DNA from: Lytechinus variegatus
Taxonomy: Eukaryota > Echinodermata > Echinoidea > Temnopleuroida > Toxopneustidae
Assembly (NCBI RefSeq): GCF_018143015.1
Contig: NC_054741.1
Location: 59,641,197-59,705,196, forward strand
Direction of reading: 5' to 3'
Length of the DNA: 64,000 nt
The position numbers were made by a program, and so were the translations under genes. The notes under the pieces were generated by a model. It did not search any database. It was not told where the DNA came from and saw only the letters and a list, made by a program, of their open reading frames with translations. Positions 1-12,500 of this stretch are shown one piece after another; position 1 is the stretch's first letter; every line of letters starts with the position of its first letter.

Positions 1-2991
1 ACACCGGTGTAAAATAACTGGTGTGGTCCTCTATATGTACACCGGTTAACACCACAATTTTTGCTGTGTAAATAAATAAAGCTTTAAACGTACTTCGAAA
101 TATATTTCGACTTGCTATAAGATTCCAAGATAATTATTATCTGAACGGAAATCGATTGCGGATGCCCATTAAATTTACAATCCGAATAGCTATTTACGCA
201 TCACTTTGCATGCGGTATAGGCTTGAGAATACTCAATAAATTATCATAGGCATTCATAAATTGGGTTCCAATTGCCTTTTTAAAACATCCGGTATGTCAA
301 TACCTTAAGTGTTCAAATAATACTTGCTATTTGTTAGGACAACTCATAATTCCATGAACTATAAACGAAGCAGTGTACTCCTCGTAAGACCGCGAGTACA
401 CATCAAATGCGTGGGAAAGCGACGGAAGCCAGAAATTCATATCTCCTCAATGAACAATGAGAATAGCTTCACATAAAGCAAATACAATGGCCGAAAGAAA
501 AAAAATCTTTATTCATGGAGTTATGAAAGCAAACAAGGGATAAATCACGGGACTCCTGATGTAGACACTGACGTAAAAAATGGCACGCAAATAACCAAAA
601 AAAAAATGGAACTACCCCGCACCTACATTTTATCACTCATTATTCTCGACAAGGCAAATGAACAGAAAATATGGGAATACAAGATCGTATGTACCTAGTC
701 CAAAATCAAATTGACTTTAATGAGGATCGCATTTCAGTGCACTGATCATGATCTCAATTCTTAATTGAAATTAGTTTCATGAAAATATTCCCTTTCAATA
801 TGTCTATTGATATGGACAAGCTAATGAAATAGATTTCATAGATTTACCTTCAAATATTCAGCCGTAAATACACGTTCTATCGGGGTTCTGAAATCCGAAT
901 AACTACACAAAGACCATGAAGACGATAGATCAAAATATGTGTTGCTTTTACCCAAAATTTAGATCTTTAAGAATAAAAAAAAAACAGATAAAAAAGGTGT
1001 TTCCTATTTTCTTTCATTCCATAAAATCATGAAATAGGCCTATGCAGAGTAAGCATACATTGGACTAAAGATTAAAAGACAAACAGATGTCAGTCAACAT
1101 GAATTACAACATTAATTGATAAAGGAAGACAATTTAAAAAAAAAAACGTTGAAAAGGGATGATATTATTGTCGGTTTAGTTTGTGCAGTTGCTTGTATAA
1201 AAAGAAAGACGTTCGGGCATCGCATGTTTTTTTTTTATATTTACCGGGTCACACTGGCAGTACTTTCGAGTTACTGCAACCCTTACATAATTCTTCTGAA
1301 AGCATGTATTATACAACAATATAATTCACCAGACCATTATCTTAGCCTGTATATTACATAGATTGTTTGTTATTAATATATATCATCACATTGTTAAGAT
1401 TGTCTAGTTTTTTTTTTTGTTAAAAACGAAAGACTTTGAGAAATATTGCGATTTGTATGGAAGCTAAGAAGTTCGAAAGCACTTGAATTATAAAGGTGAT
1501 AAAACATCCATAGAAACTTTCAATATGGAGTTCATGAATACATAACTATCTATACAACTACAATAGATAAGATATAGCAAGATATACATGGTGATTAATA
1601 CATTTAATATATGTCTATTTGTGAACATACAGTAGGCAAAATGTTTCAATTTCTTAAACACACTGTGAACAAAGACCTTTGGACTAAAAAACTTTTGATA
1701 CCCTCCTTCGATATGATTATAATATCTTTCTGCATAGGAGAACTGTACCAGCCAATTTTGGTTTCAAAAGTGTTTATCTTTTTAACATGTTTTTATTGTT
1801 TTATTCGATCATTAATATGTTCTTGCGCAAACAACATCGGTTTAGAACTTGAACCATGAGAGTTTCATATCTAAAGCTGTTTGTACACTCTTTAAATAGA
1901 AAAAAAAAACGATTGAGATCCAATTGGAATGAGTTTGAAATTTATCTGGTTTGCTATTTTCCACCATCCATGTACATCATTTATTGTAATTTCAAGAAGT
2001 TATAATAAGCCTGAAACACATAAAATTGATATTCACTCGAGGCCGTCAGATTTTCTTGGAATGGTAGGATTCGGTTAGCCTGCAAGGACATTTGACATTA
2101 AAAATAATTCTTCACGTCCTGAATGCACTCGAAACAAAGGCAACTGAGTCATTTATTACTACTCAAAAATCGAATTTTGGGTTTTAGTTTTACATAAAAA
2201 AAAGACCTGTACATTAAACCGAATTAATTGAACTCAAATGTAAATTCAGAGTTCGCGTTGGTCCCTATTTAGAGCCGATTTGTAATTCATGAAATTTTAT
2301 AGAGCGTTGTTCGACTGAAGGATGAATCAACTTCAAAAACAAATATTCATTCCGTCACTTGTACAAAACTGTCTAGTAACATAAAACATTTTTAGATTCG
2401 ATTTCGCTTGTTCGAAACGGACAAAGGTTCATCATAATCATGATAATAAGCACATCACATTAAGTGATTTCAATTAAATCACGATAATTGGGTTTTGATT
2501 TGTCTGTTCTTAACCAGAAATAATGATCATCATGATCATAGTACATGTCTGTGAGAATGAACAAATTCAGCAGTCACGAACAAATCTAAACGACATTGAT
2601 AACATGACAGTTTACTTGGGCACGAAACAACATGAACATCAACGCAATGTTTAGTTTGTATAGTCTACATAATGTTTTGCCGTTCATGTCCATACGAAAT
2701 ATCCATATCGGTCTGTATACAGGCTGTATTTATCTGGATTAAAACACATATTTGGCAGCCACTAGTCTTTACAAAAGCAACATTAAACATCACTTTTCAT
2801 AATCATACTGCGTCAGCACAGCATGTACCTGAGAGTATTTTTGAAAGATCTGATCGATCATGCTACAGGAAGCTTATTCTTTAATTTTGATACATAAAAT
2901 TATTTGTTGGGAAACGAAACTAGAGGATCCTAAAAATGCACAAATATTCGAAGAGTCACGATGATGACAATGAATATTGAAAGTTATATTG
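1..2991. other. Gene-poor AT-rich flank
   Basis: I find no coding exon here. Open frames are short, have no recognisable composition and lie among homopolymer runs. The first 60 bases carry three copies of an ACACCGGT-type motif (one as the palindrome ACACCGGTGT), perhaps the end of a transposable element cut by the window edge. The right part, from about 2,500, probably includes the 3' untranslated region of the minus-strand PTB gene. Confidence 0.5.
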
Positions 2992-4517
2992 CTAGAAATA
3001 ATCCTTATCAGATGCCACACTGGACTGGCTACCAATTGTCCGAGGCCCAGGTCTACTACTCCTGGGATCACTCTTAAAACCACCACTTTGGTAGCTATAT
3101 CCTGGATGATAACCAGCGGGACTCCTCATCATTGACGGTGACACTGGACTCGCAGGCGATGACATGGGACTAAATACAGCAACATCCCCTTCCTCATACT
3201 CCAACCAATCTCGAACCCGTTTCTCAATGTCCTCGCTTCTTAATTTCTGATCAGGAGGTCCATTCTTTGTTTTCTTAGAATTGGTCCGTCCGCTGATGCC
3301 TGGTTTGCCACCAGTTGGTGAGAGATCGAGACCACCGAATTCTTCCTGGAGCATTTCAATGAAAATAAAGTCGGATCCGTCTCTGCTCACCCCGCTGAAG
3401 GAATCGCTGAAGAGGGTTGAGTTGCTCTCATCGGTAGAAGATGTGTTTCCGGTGGAAGAACGGGATCGGGTAGAGCGGGGTTTTTATAGTATCGAGCACC
3501 GTTTTGCTTTTTGAAGACATCCGGATGCTGGTGTGCATCACCAGGTGTGTTTGTAGGTTTAGGTACCCGTTGTGGATACTGAGCCATTTCAGTTGTAGGT
3601 ATAGATGCTCGAGGATCATAATGGCGCGAGATGGGTGGCTGGATTGGCCTTCCCTGGACATCCACTGTGTTTTCAGCCATCATCCTGGGACCCGGAGGTG
3701 GTGCGTAGACCATCCCTGGGCCAGATCCACTATAGACTTCCCTTGGTGTAGGATGCCCACCATGAGCTTGTGGAGGCACCAGTGTAGGATCTAGGGCAGG
3801 TTGTCCTGGTGGAAAACTGACCGGTCGGTTCTGACCATGACTCCTGGCCAAACGAACTGCTGCACCCTTCGTCTTCGAGCCATCAAGAATAACAGAGTAC
3901 ATGGTTAATTCAGCAGCAGTTAATGATTCCGTAGGTGATGTGGGAGGGGAGAGGTCAAATGAAGGACCACTCATAGCACTCTGCTGTCGGAGCAACTTGC
4001 GTTCCTGTCTCATTCGTCTTCGCTTCTGCAAGTCTTCAAACACTTCAAGGAATGTACGAAGCAACCAATATGTGATCTCACTCGCTTCCTTTTTTCGTTC
4101 ACAGTGAAAGGCATGACATTCGAATAAGCTGTTCTCTGGATTGGAGTCAGTCCTGGTAATGATAGCGAACACTTTCGGATGCTGTTCATCTGCTACTCCA
4201 TAGCAGATATGATGAATTGGGATCAAAACGTGTTTCTCCTTACCGAAGGCTCCGTTCAAGTCCAGGAAATGGAACCCCTTTTCCGAGATCTGCAGAGCCG
4301 ATTTCTTAGGCGACTTCTGTCGGTCTTTTAGCTTCATAAGGGCCTCGACGGGCTCAGAAATGTATTCTCTTCCGTACTCGCCCCTGGCAGGCATTTTACC
4401 CAGATAGTGAACGGGAAATACGGGGCATTTCTGCTCCACGGGACCTCTTCCGCTCCGGGGCAATCCGCCGCGATCCTTCTCCAAACTTTTTCGCATAATC
4501 AAATTCTTCGACGCCAT
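2992..4517 (-). CDS. Single-exon PTB/PID-domain adaptor protein, FAM43-like, with apparent frameshift
   Basis: Predicted cytoplasmic adaptor with a phosphotyrosine-binding (PTB/PID) fold. The ATG at 4517 is preferred over an in-frame TTG 42 bases upstream. Residues about 31-170 carry PTB hallmarks: a first strand with VHYLG, a middle segment with ICYGVADEQHPKVFAIITR, and a C-terminal helix ending in a basic FEDLQKRRR stretch. Lack of introns, the CYGVAD...PKVF block and the basic end resemble FAM43A/B, but that assignment comes from memory of the family. The tail is Pro/Ser-rich. The first frame ends at 3388-3390 after 375 codons; a second frame, open from about 3485, continues without a break to the TAG at 2992 and holds a convincing block (FSDSFSGVSRDGSDFIF, then EMLQEEFG). 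One extra coding base, most easily in the CCCC/AAAAA run at 3477-3485, would join them into about 508 aa. An assembly or sequencing indel is the simplest cause; a null allele or ribosomal frameshift is also possible. Confidence 0.8.
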
Positions 4518-6228
4518 TCTCCTTCGTTTAATCAACGAGAAGCAAGTGTCTAGTTCCAATTAAGTACAGTCAGTATTCCAAGTGAATGTGGTCCAACAAG
4601 TGTTTTCCGGAGCTGCATATTACCATTATTAAGATGGCATATCTTTTTCAACATATAACTATCACCCCTCGATCGCATGGCAGAGGGCTCGAGGAGTGTG
4701 TCCTTCTAAAGCGGGAAGTCTATCGACCACAACAGGTTCATTCGGTCGATGGGTAAACTAAATCGTCACGAAACACAATGGCAAACAATTCTTTGACGTA
4801 GGCTTTATTCTTCGCTCTCACGATCCTATAGGAAAGTCGTCTGACGGAGAGAAAAGGAAAAATAAGGTTGAGAAGAGAAGAGAGATTGAATCCTATTGTG
4901 ACGATTCACTGGTTCGTGTCCTGTACGAGAGCATTTCGGGTCGTGCTGTAGACAGATAAGCTTATTTATATTCCAGGGGGTGGGAGGAATAAAGAATGTC
5001 ATAATACCGGTAGTCATTTCATATCATAATCAACTGGAAAGGAAATGGAGTGATTAAAATCAAAATATTCCTGATACACTGTCATTTAAATCTAGTTATG
5101 CTCAGTTAATTTGAAAACCCGTAATGACGGCACAATACCTAACCATTGTGCACGGTATCAGATCTGAAGTAAACAAATTGCGAAATACAAATCGGTTCAA
5201 ACATCGTGTAGTAAGTCCATGGTTCAAAGTAGACTTGTCTGCAATCTGGTCAAAATGATGCCTCTTTTTTTATCGCCTTTTACATGCAGACAACATAATG
5301 GACCGTGTAAATAAAATTGTATTTCCAATCGCCAATGTGTTGAAATCGTTGGAGCTTTATACTCAAGGTACGTGTGTATTAAGTACCATGGATCCTTCAC
5401 GATCACTTAAGACGCCGACTTGTTAAGATCCAAGCTATAAGCTGAAATGTGCTAAAACTCGTCAACCTTAGCGCAAATGATAGCCTAACATCGACAAAAA
5501 TCAGAAATATAGTTACTTCTATCAATTCAATCTTGCCAACTGAGAACTCCACGATTTTACTCAATGTTCATAGAAATAGGCATCTATGCCATGTCCAAAG
5601 GTCTTGTAATAATAGTCTATATTTGCGTCCAAATTGCAAATTAACGATCTCAATGATAGGCATATCCATGTCGACCTTTAGTCTCTATATCTTGCCATGT
5701 TATTGGCTCAAACATGTCTAATATGCATGTATAGGGCTTTTAACTGACCTGCGACTTTATGATCGGGCTCGCTTGTGATTGAGTTTGTGATCACAGACGT
5801 TTTTCAAAATATTTGGGTACTGAGGGTATATTATACGTCATGTAAATAGTCACTATCATAATGAATAGGCCTATTATAAAAAAGAAGTTAATATCCACAC
5901 TACCCATTTTACGCGTTGACGTCATCAGTAGTTTTGATAACCATACTGCTTCCTTCACGTCAGGTACCGTATTATAATGCGCTGGGACATATTATACGGA
6001 ATAGCTTGAGATTTCACCACCAAGCCCACTGACGAGAACCTTCTCTCCCTTAACGATTCGAATCGCTTTCTTCTCAATTTTTTTACTGAATGAACTGGGG
6101 GTGGAGGACACAAAATTGATGTTTCACGTAGGGGTGCTAATTTGATTTGGAACGTTGGTTTCTTGCTTACAAGAATTCATGCTTTTTAGCAATCAGGTTA
6201 AAGATCACTACCATGTATACCATGTATA

Positions 6229-6405
6229 TAAGGGGCGCCAAACTGACCCGAAATGAAGGGTGCGCCAAACTGACCTAAAAGGAAGGGATCTAATTTGATC
6301 TGAAGTTAGGGGGCGCCAATTCGATTTTAAACTCGGTATAGATCTTAAAATAAGGGGCACCACAATGATCTTGAGTTTGAGGGGCGCCAATTGATCCAAA
6401 TTAAG
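6229..6405. repeat. Degenerate ~26-bp tandem repeat (GGGGCGCCAA...TGATCT)
   Basis: About seven imperfect units of roughly 25-27 bp follow one another. Most begin with a GGGGCGCCAA-like block followed by a TGA(T/C)C(T/C)-like block. Block starts near 6233, 6260, 6285, 6310, 6357 and 6383 give the period. No coding role is apparent. Confidence 0.6.
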
Positions 6406-7482
6406 AAACACATCATACTCATAACAAAAAAGTGTCTTGTTTTGAGGTCCTAATCTCCAATTATTTATAAGCGCGCTCTTCGCTTTCGTATTGACAAATA
6501 ACGTGATCCTCTTAACACTTTTTTACATGTCAGACACACCTTAAAATATTGTTTTCTTTTGGGTAAATACGAAAAAAAAATCAGCTCGCGCTACGTGACT
6601 GCATTATAATAGCCTGAGTGAGGTACATATCCTGTTTACGATTAGCCATTTTTTTTAGATATGGAGAGTAAGCTAAGCACACGTGAATGTTTTTTTAACC
6701 TCCATACGGAACCTCTCATGATTGGTCTACTATAGCCCATGTCGTTTAGTATAGTTAAAACGTCCCTTTTGGGTTAGTGTACAAGAAATGCACCTAAACT
6801 TGATTTGATTTGATTTTATTTATTTCTGCATTCACATCAATATCAGAATTACAAAATACATATATACAATATTTACAAAGGTAATACATGATTATAACAA
6901 AATAATAGTCGCATAGTATAAATATTGTAAATAAATATTAACAAAAAAAAATGTGTTATATATTTATATATATACTTCATGTAGATTTTAGGACTAACCC
7001 AGCCTAGCCAGGCCTCCAAAGAAATAAAAAATACCGTTTTAAGTTTTTCGAGCAGCCAATTTGGGAAAATGCTGATGAATTTATTTTCCGCCCCGCCCCC
7101 AAAATGCTGGATCAGGTGCATTTTTCCCAAGTTAAAAAAACTCAACCAATGTGCAACAATACTTATAATTACTTTGAATACATTGAAAATATGTATTTTT
7201 GTATGATATTTTTTTTCTCTCTCTTCTTTTATTGATGTGCATATCGCCATATGTCACGAGTTGGCTTATCACTCGCATTGGGCCGGGCACATACAATCTA
7301 CCATCAGGATTGACCAGTAGAGGGCCCACATATACTCTTACAATTATTTGAAAAGCGAAATTTGAAAAGAAAATTTAAACAACAAAGAAAAAAACAACTC
7401 TTCTTCTTTCTTTGGAAGACACTTTCCATAAAAAAATATCTGACAAGCAAAAGATTTTTTAAAAGGTGAAAACTTAGATTTA

Positions 7483-8088
7483 AAGGACAAGTCCACCCCA
7501 ACACAAATTAATTTGAATGAAAAAGAAAAATCTAACAAACATAACACTGAAAATTTCATCAAAATCGGATGTAAAATAAGGAAGTTATGACATTTTAAAG
7601 TTTCGCTTAATTTCACAAAACAGTTATATGCACATCCTGGTCGGTATGCAAATGAGGAGACTGATGACGTCATCCACTCACTATTTCTTTTGTATTTTAT
7701 TATATGAAATATGAAATATTTTCATTTTCTCCTCATTGTCAGGTGAAACAGTTCTTCTTTTCGCTAAACATGTGGAATTAGCATTGTTTAATACTATATG
7801 GCTCAGTCAAGTCGGTCCCTGTGGTCAAATCTGTAAAAAATGAAATATTGTATAATTCAAACAATAAAAAACAAAAGAAATAGTGAGTGATGGACATCAT
7901 CGACTGACTCATTTGCATGTAATTGTTCATAGTGCATATTACTGTTTTGTGAAAAATAAGCCAAACTTTAAAATGCCATAACTTTCTTATTTTACACCCG
8001 ATTTTGATGAAGTCTGCAGTGTTATGCTAGTTTGATTTTTCTCTACTTATTCAAATCAACATTTTGCTGTGGTGGACTTGACCTCTAA
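7483..8088. mobile_element. Foldback MITE, family A (AGGACAAGTCCACC ends), copy 1
   Basis: The left end AGGACAAGTCCACC is matched in reverse by GGTGGACTTGACCT at the right end. Much of the element folds back: the block around ATCAAAATCGGATGTAAAATA near 7560 reappears inverted near 7990, and a run around AAACAAAAGAAATAGTGAGTG mirrors an earlier CACTATTTCTTTTGT. A second copy lies at 20844-21448. The left flank reads TTAA and the right CTAA, so a TTAA target site with one later change is plausible. No coding capacity. Confidence 0.8.
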
Positions 8089-8934
8089 AAAGTCATTTAT
8101 TCTATCACACCTCTCCTTCAACGCTATATGAGGTAAAAAAATAAACAATTGACTTTATGTAGTAAGAAAAATTAAAGGAAAGTAGGGAAATTGCATCATC
8201 AGCTGCCCAAGTAACGAATCTTCATGACGGCTAGCACGCATATAAATGTTTTCACAAAATGTTGCTGAAATTTGAAATAAAAAAAAATGAGTTTTTTTAT
8301 TTGTTTATTGTTTATTTCTGATTTTGATGAACTTCTCAGTATTTTACTCTGTGAATTTTCCTCTATATTCTTATTTTGATTTTATTTTATTTCTGCACTC
8401 AGCATAGCCTAGATATGCAACATAACATCTAGGTGATATAATTAAGTTTTCAGCATGGAATACCCTTAATATCAAATATGAGATCTAAGCTACTATAGTT
8501 TTCAAACTGAGCATGAAATTGAAGAAAGTGGAATAATGATTCCATCTCACGATCATCACGTACCCCCCTTCCCCTCTGCATATCTATTCCGGCTGAAAAC
8601 TTCGACGGGCGGTATTCCGTATCTTTCTTTTCCTGTTTAAGCTATCATTTTCTCTTCCTCTTCGTCCTGTCGATAGCCACCGCGCCCCCCTTCATACATT
8701 CCTCTCTCCGTCTTCTCTCCTTCCGGTTTCCAATCTTTTCCTCGCTCACTTGCTCTAAAGTTCTTCAGTCTCCTTAGCTTCGTTCCTCAGTTTTGTGACC
8801 AGATTTATTTAAAAAATTCTCTCATTTTTATCGATTTTAATGCACTTTTGCCATTAATTGCGAACGGACTACATGATTGCAATGATTATAGTGAATAGAG
8901 CTAGAGCATAAATACATAAATTAAGAATGATTAA

Positions 8935-8972
8935 ACAAATAAATAAATAAGTAAATAAATGAATAAACAATT
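8935..8972. repeat. AAAT-type microsatellite
   Basis: Imperfect run of AAAT/AATA tetranucleotides with occasional substitutions. Confidence 0.6.
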
Positions 8973-9320
8973 GAACTATAGTAGTAGGAGATATAAACTG
9001 ATAGATGAATAATCAATTAAAATGAATGAATGGATTCTCTTGTTTGAGATTTTGATTAATCAGCACTTCAGCATGTTTTTATGTTTAACTTAAAAAATAT
9101 GCATTCGACTAACTGTTAAAGTTGCCTTAAATTGTCTTGTAGTTTTTGCTAATTTCAGATCAAACACTAATTTCGCTTCTGTACAGAAACTTATATAAAT
9201 CCAGTTCATAATTAGGGTCCATGATCCATGAACTTATAAATACCGGTAACTAAATTTATTTAGATTATACTGTTATTTGTTACGTCACAGGTCACTGCTT
9301 GTGCATATGAGGCGATACTC

Positions 9321-9328
9321 ATTTGCAT
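9321..9328 (+). promoter_or_regulatory. Octamer ATTTGCAT upstream of the SEC14-like start
   Basis: A perfect POU/Oct octamer lies about 135 bases before the ATG at 9463, which makes it a candidate proximal promoter element. Only the motif match supports this; the transcription start is not known. Confidence 0.25.
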
Positions 9329-9462
9329 ATCCTTGCTCTAAGATCTCGGAATTGGCACTGTTGTTGGAAAGGGCGAAGAAATTATGTTTAAAATGTCTCA
9401 CATATAAACATACTATGAGCTGAACAATTGTGTGCGGTCGGATTCAAAAGGAAGTTGTTAAA

Positions 9463-9516
9463 ATGAGCGGTTTTGTTGGAGATTTAAGTGAGAAGCAATC
9501 AAAAGCTTTGGATGAG
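9463..9516 (+). CDS. SEC14L2: SEC14-like exon 1 (start codon)
   Basis: Eighteen codons beginning AAAATGAG, with donor GAG|GTAAGTG and phase 0. The product starts MSGFVGDLSEKQSKALDE, the conserved opening of SEC14L proteins, which fixes the start. Confidence 0.93.
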
Positions 9517-12500
9517 GTAAGTGATCAGACGACAGCTATAGTCCCATAGTATGTTTTTTGTGTAGTGTGATGTTTAAACGTTTTGACTACCTCGGCTTCG
9601 GGCGAAGTTCGTGCAGGCTCCACTCCTCTTCACTACCGCTACACTACGCTCCACCTACCCGAACTTTGGGACGGTGAACTCGATCGGATATTTCGAGTCA
9701 CAAAGGTGGGATGGAAATGTAAAAATTATAGAAAAAATATAACAAGAAAGAAAAATAGCTTAATTTCTTACTCTTCTTTCTTCACCCGTAAATTTCACTC
9801 CGACGTGTCCATCCTCCGGAGTCCGGTTATCCTCGAAATTGGTGATTTTGGGCCACTTAGGGTATCTTTTTCCTCACATGTATTAATTCACAGCCGATTT
9901 ACAAACATCACATGCGAGCGGTTGGACTTAATGTTACTACTAGAATGAAAGAATGATCAAAGATGAATGCTGTGATGTGACTTCGGTTTTAGGACATTTG
10001 AAGAAAAAAAAAGATTTTTAGAATTTGTATTGATCAGCTCTAACTTTTAAGCTGTAGTAGAGTCCAAAAGATTACAGAAAAGAGCTAACCTATCAATTAC
10101 TTTACGTAAATTTCATTTTGACAGTTGTACAATATCAAAAGATATTAAAAGTTTGATCACAAGTGCCATTTTTTTAAATGTCTCTATTTCAGCTTCAATC
10201 TAGACTGAATGGAGTTGAATTTCCAGGACCAGAAAATGATGATCGTGATGCTTACCTTTTAAAATGGCTCAGGGGTAAGATTTACTGTTCAACCTATGTC
10301 CTCTATTTTAAGGATCTTCCACAATAAGCCAGTTTGTAGTTCCTTTCTGCGCATGATAAAAAGATTATATGCATGATCAGAGGAATGTCATTTTTACTAA
10401 AGTGACATGGTGGTATAGTGTTAGGGGATTAGGAGTAATTAAGCAGATAATAGACAACGTCACACGATCACCGGACCGGCGGGAATATTTGCACCCATCA
10501 CCAATGCAGTACACAATACACTACACATACCGGTACTCTAGCTACATACTCACGCCACTCAAGCAGATCACTCCATACTCAAACCCCCGCACAGCACAGA
10601 CGTGTCGTGACCGAGCGAGAGGGTTCAATATACAAGTGAATAAGGTAAGACTTTTTCCATGTGTGAAGTGTACTTGAGCTAGTGAGTGTGTATGACTGTA
10701 AGTGTTTCGGCCCCTCCACAATATTGGCGACGAGGATAAAGTGATTTTTAATTTATTTTCGGCAAAACATTTTCTTTACTTCGCCATAGCCGGCGCCGAT
10801 AGCAGAATCTGCGCTGGCTGTGGCCGAATATAAAAAAGCCGCCGCCATCTTGAAATTTTTTAGGTTTTTGATTACTTTCAGCTGTTTGACTCTGTTTCGT
10901 CCAAAATATTAAATTACACAACAAATAACATATTATTTTAGTTTGAGATTTTATTTTTTGGTGGAAAAAGTTTGATATTTAGTTCCGTAAATTTACTTTA
11001 TTTTTTTACCGATCGGCACTGCCGTTCTAGCCCTGAAGGAATTCAGCGGCCAGCTTGACAGGAGCCAATCGGATTATTTTTGGGACAAACAATATTCGTG
11101 TACTATTTAGGGTAAATATCCATTCATTTTGTTTAACCATATATTTAAATCTTCCCTCGTTAGGATATTTTTTTCCGGGCCACCGAGAGGGATTAAATTT
11201 GATGAAATTTTGATTGAGTTTGAGTGTGTACTAATTCTGTGGGTTGTGAATTTGCGACGTGAGTGAACTGAGCTGTGTACCGTATGTGGTGTGAATGGAT
11301 AGCTGAATATTATTGATGTTGTGAGTTGATTATTTTATTACAAGCCTGAATTTGCTTTTCTCCTTTGACCGCTGCGCTGCTGCTGCTGTTGTTAGTATTA
11401 TTTTTTTGTAATTATATTTCTGGGTGTTTTTTGGTGAAAACACCAGAAAATTGCTGCTGCCGCTGCTGCTGTTAAATTAGGAATTTATTATTATTTTTTG
11501 GTCGCGTCTCAGGAGATCAGGAAATTCAGTCTTGTAGTAATTATTTTCTTGTTGCTGCTGCTGTTGTGTTGAAGAGTTGTTGTTAATTGCTGCTGCCGTT
11601 GTATTAATTATTTTGTTGCTGCTGTTGTTGCTGTGCTTTGGGATTGTTGCCGCTGCTGCTGTTGAGTGAATGCTGTGAGCTGTGCTGCTGACATTCAAAT
11701 TAATAAACTATAAAGTGTTTAATTAAATAAATTGTATATAGAACTATCCATTATTCCAAGTGTACTTGTAAATATTAATTTTTGTTCAAAAAAATTATAA
11801 TAATAAAAATATACTTACATAATTGAATAAGAAATTAATTGAAATTATTTCTACATTTTACATTTTTTGAACAAGTGAGCGTTCAATTGTTTGATTTTTT
11901 TTCCTTTTTCTCTCCTAAGAATTGAATCATACAGGAATTTTTTTTCTTAGGCAAGGCAGCCTTTGGATTTTAATTTGATTACATTCTCAGGTCAGGATAT
12001 TCTGACGTTAGTTCTGTTAATTTCTCTTTCATATTTTTATTTAAAAAGTTAATTTTGTCCCATATTTATTTTGATTTTATCCGCAAGACAAACTAGTCTG
12101 TAGGATAATTTTTGGTTAATTACAGTTCAATTTGGGAATTTAATTTGTCCCAAATTTATTTTCAATTGACTATTGGGATTCTTTTTTGTTACTGATTAAT
12201 ATTATTTCCTTACATCAAGATGGCGAGCAACATTTCAAGAATCAAAATCAACTTTTGTTCGTCTGAGGAATTGATGACTTTGCCTGGAGTGGGTATGGCC
12301 ACCGCCAACCGCATTCTACACGCGAGGGAGGCGGCCGACCTTACTCCAGAGACATTCTTGTCGATACCTCATGTACCGAAGGCAGAACTGTTAGTTTACG
12401 CCTTTGATTATGAGCCAACAACAACGGCTCGTAATGTGGACCGCAGAGAAGTGCGCTCCGAAGGAGATGAGCCTTATACGAGCGTTCCACTTATACCATC

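Larger units (their letters stand above)
4518..9462. other. Intergenic region between PTB gene and SEC14-like gene
   Basis: Both flanking genes point away from this interval, so it should hold the promoter regions of both. No exon is recognisable. It contains a degenerate 26-bp tandem repeat (6229-6405), a T-rich segment at 6795-6900 that resembles a retroelement 3' tail, one 600-bp foldback element (7483-8088), and an AAAT-type microsatellite around 8935-8972. A palindromic cAMP-response-type octamer TGACGTCA lies near 5,927. Confidence 0.5.

Noticed and set aside
9583-9948. 121-codon open frame in SEC14-like intron 1
   Set aside because: The translation has no recognisable family and unusual composition, it lies between two well-supported exons, and no splice sites would include it.
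10419-10720. TG...CA boundaries for the LTR
   Set aside because: TGTTAGG...CCACA is possible but would leave the same GTATAG before both LTRs and move the polypurine tract away from the boundary. TAT...ATA explains flanks, primer site and tract better.
11477-11698. Antisense poly-Gln/Asn/Ala open frame
   Set aside because: It is the reverse reading of the CTG-rich leader of the retrotransposon; repeats of this kind stay open by chance.
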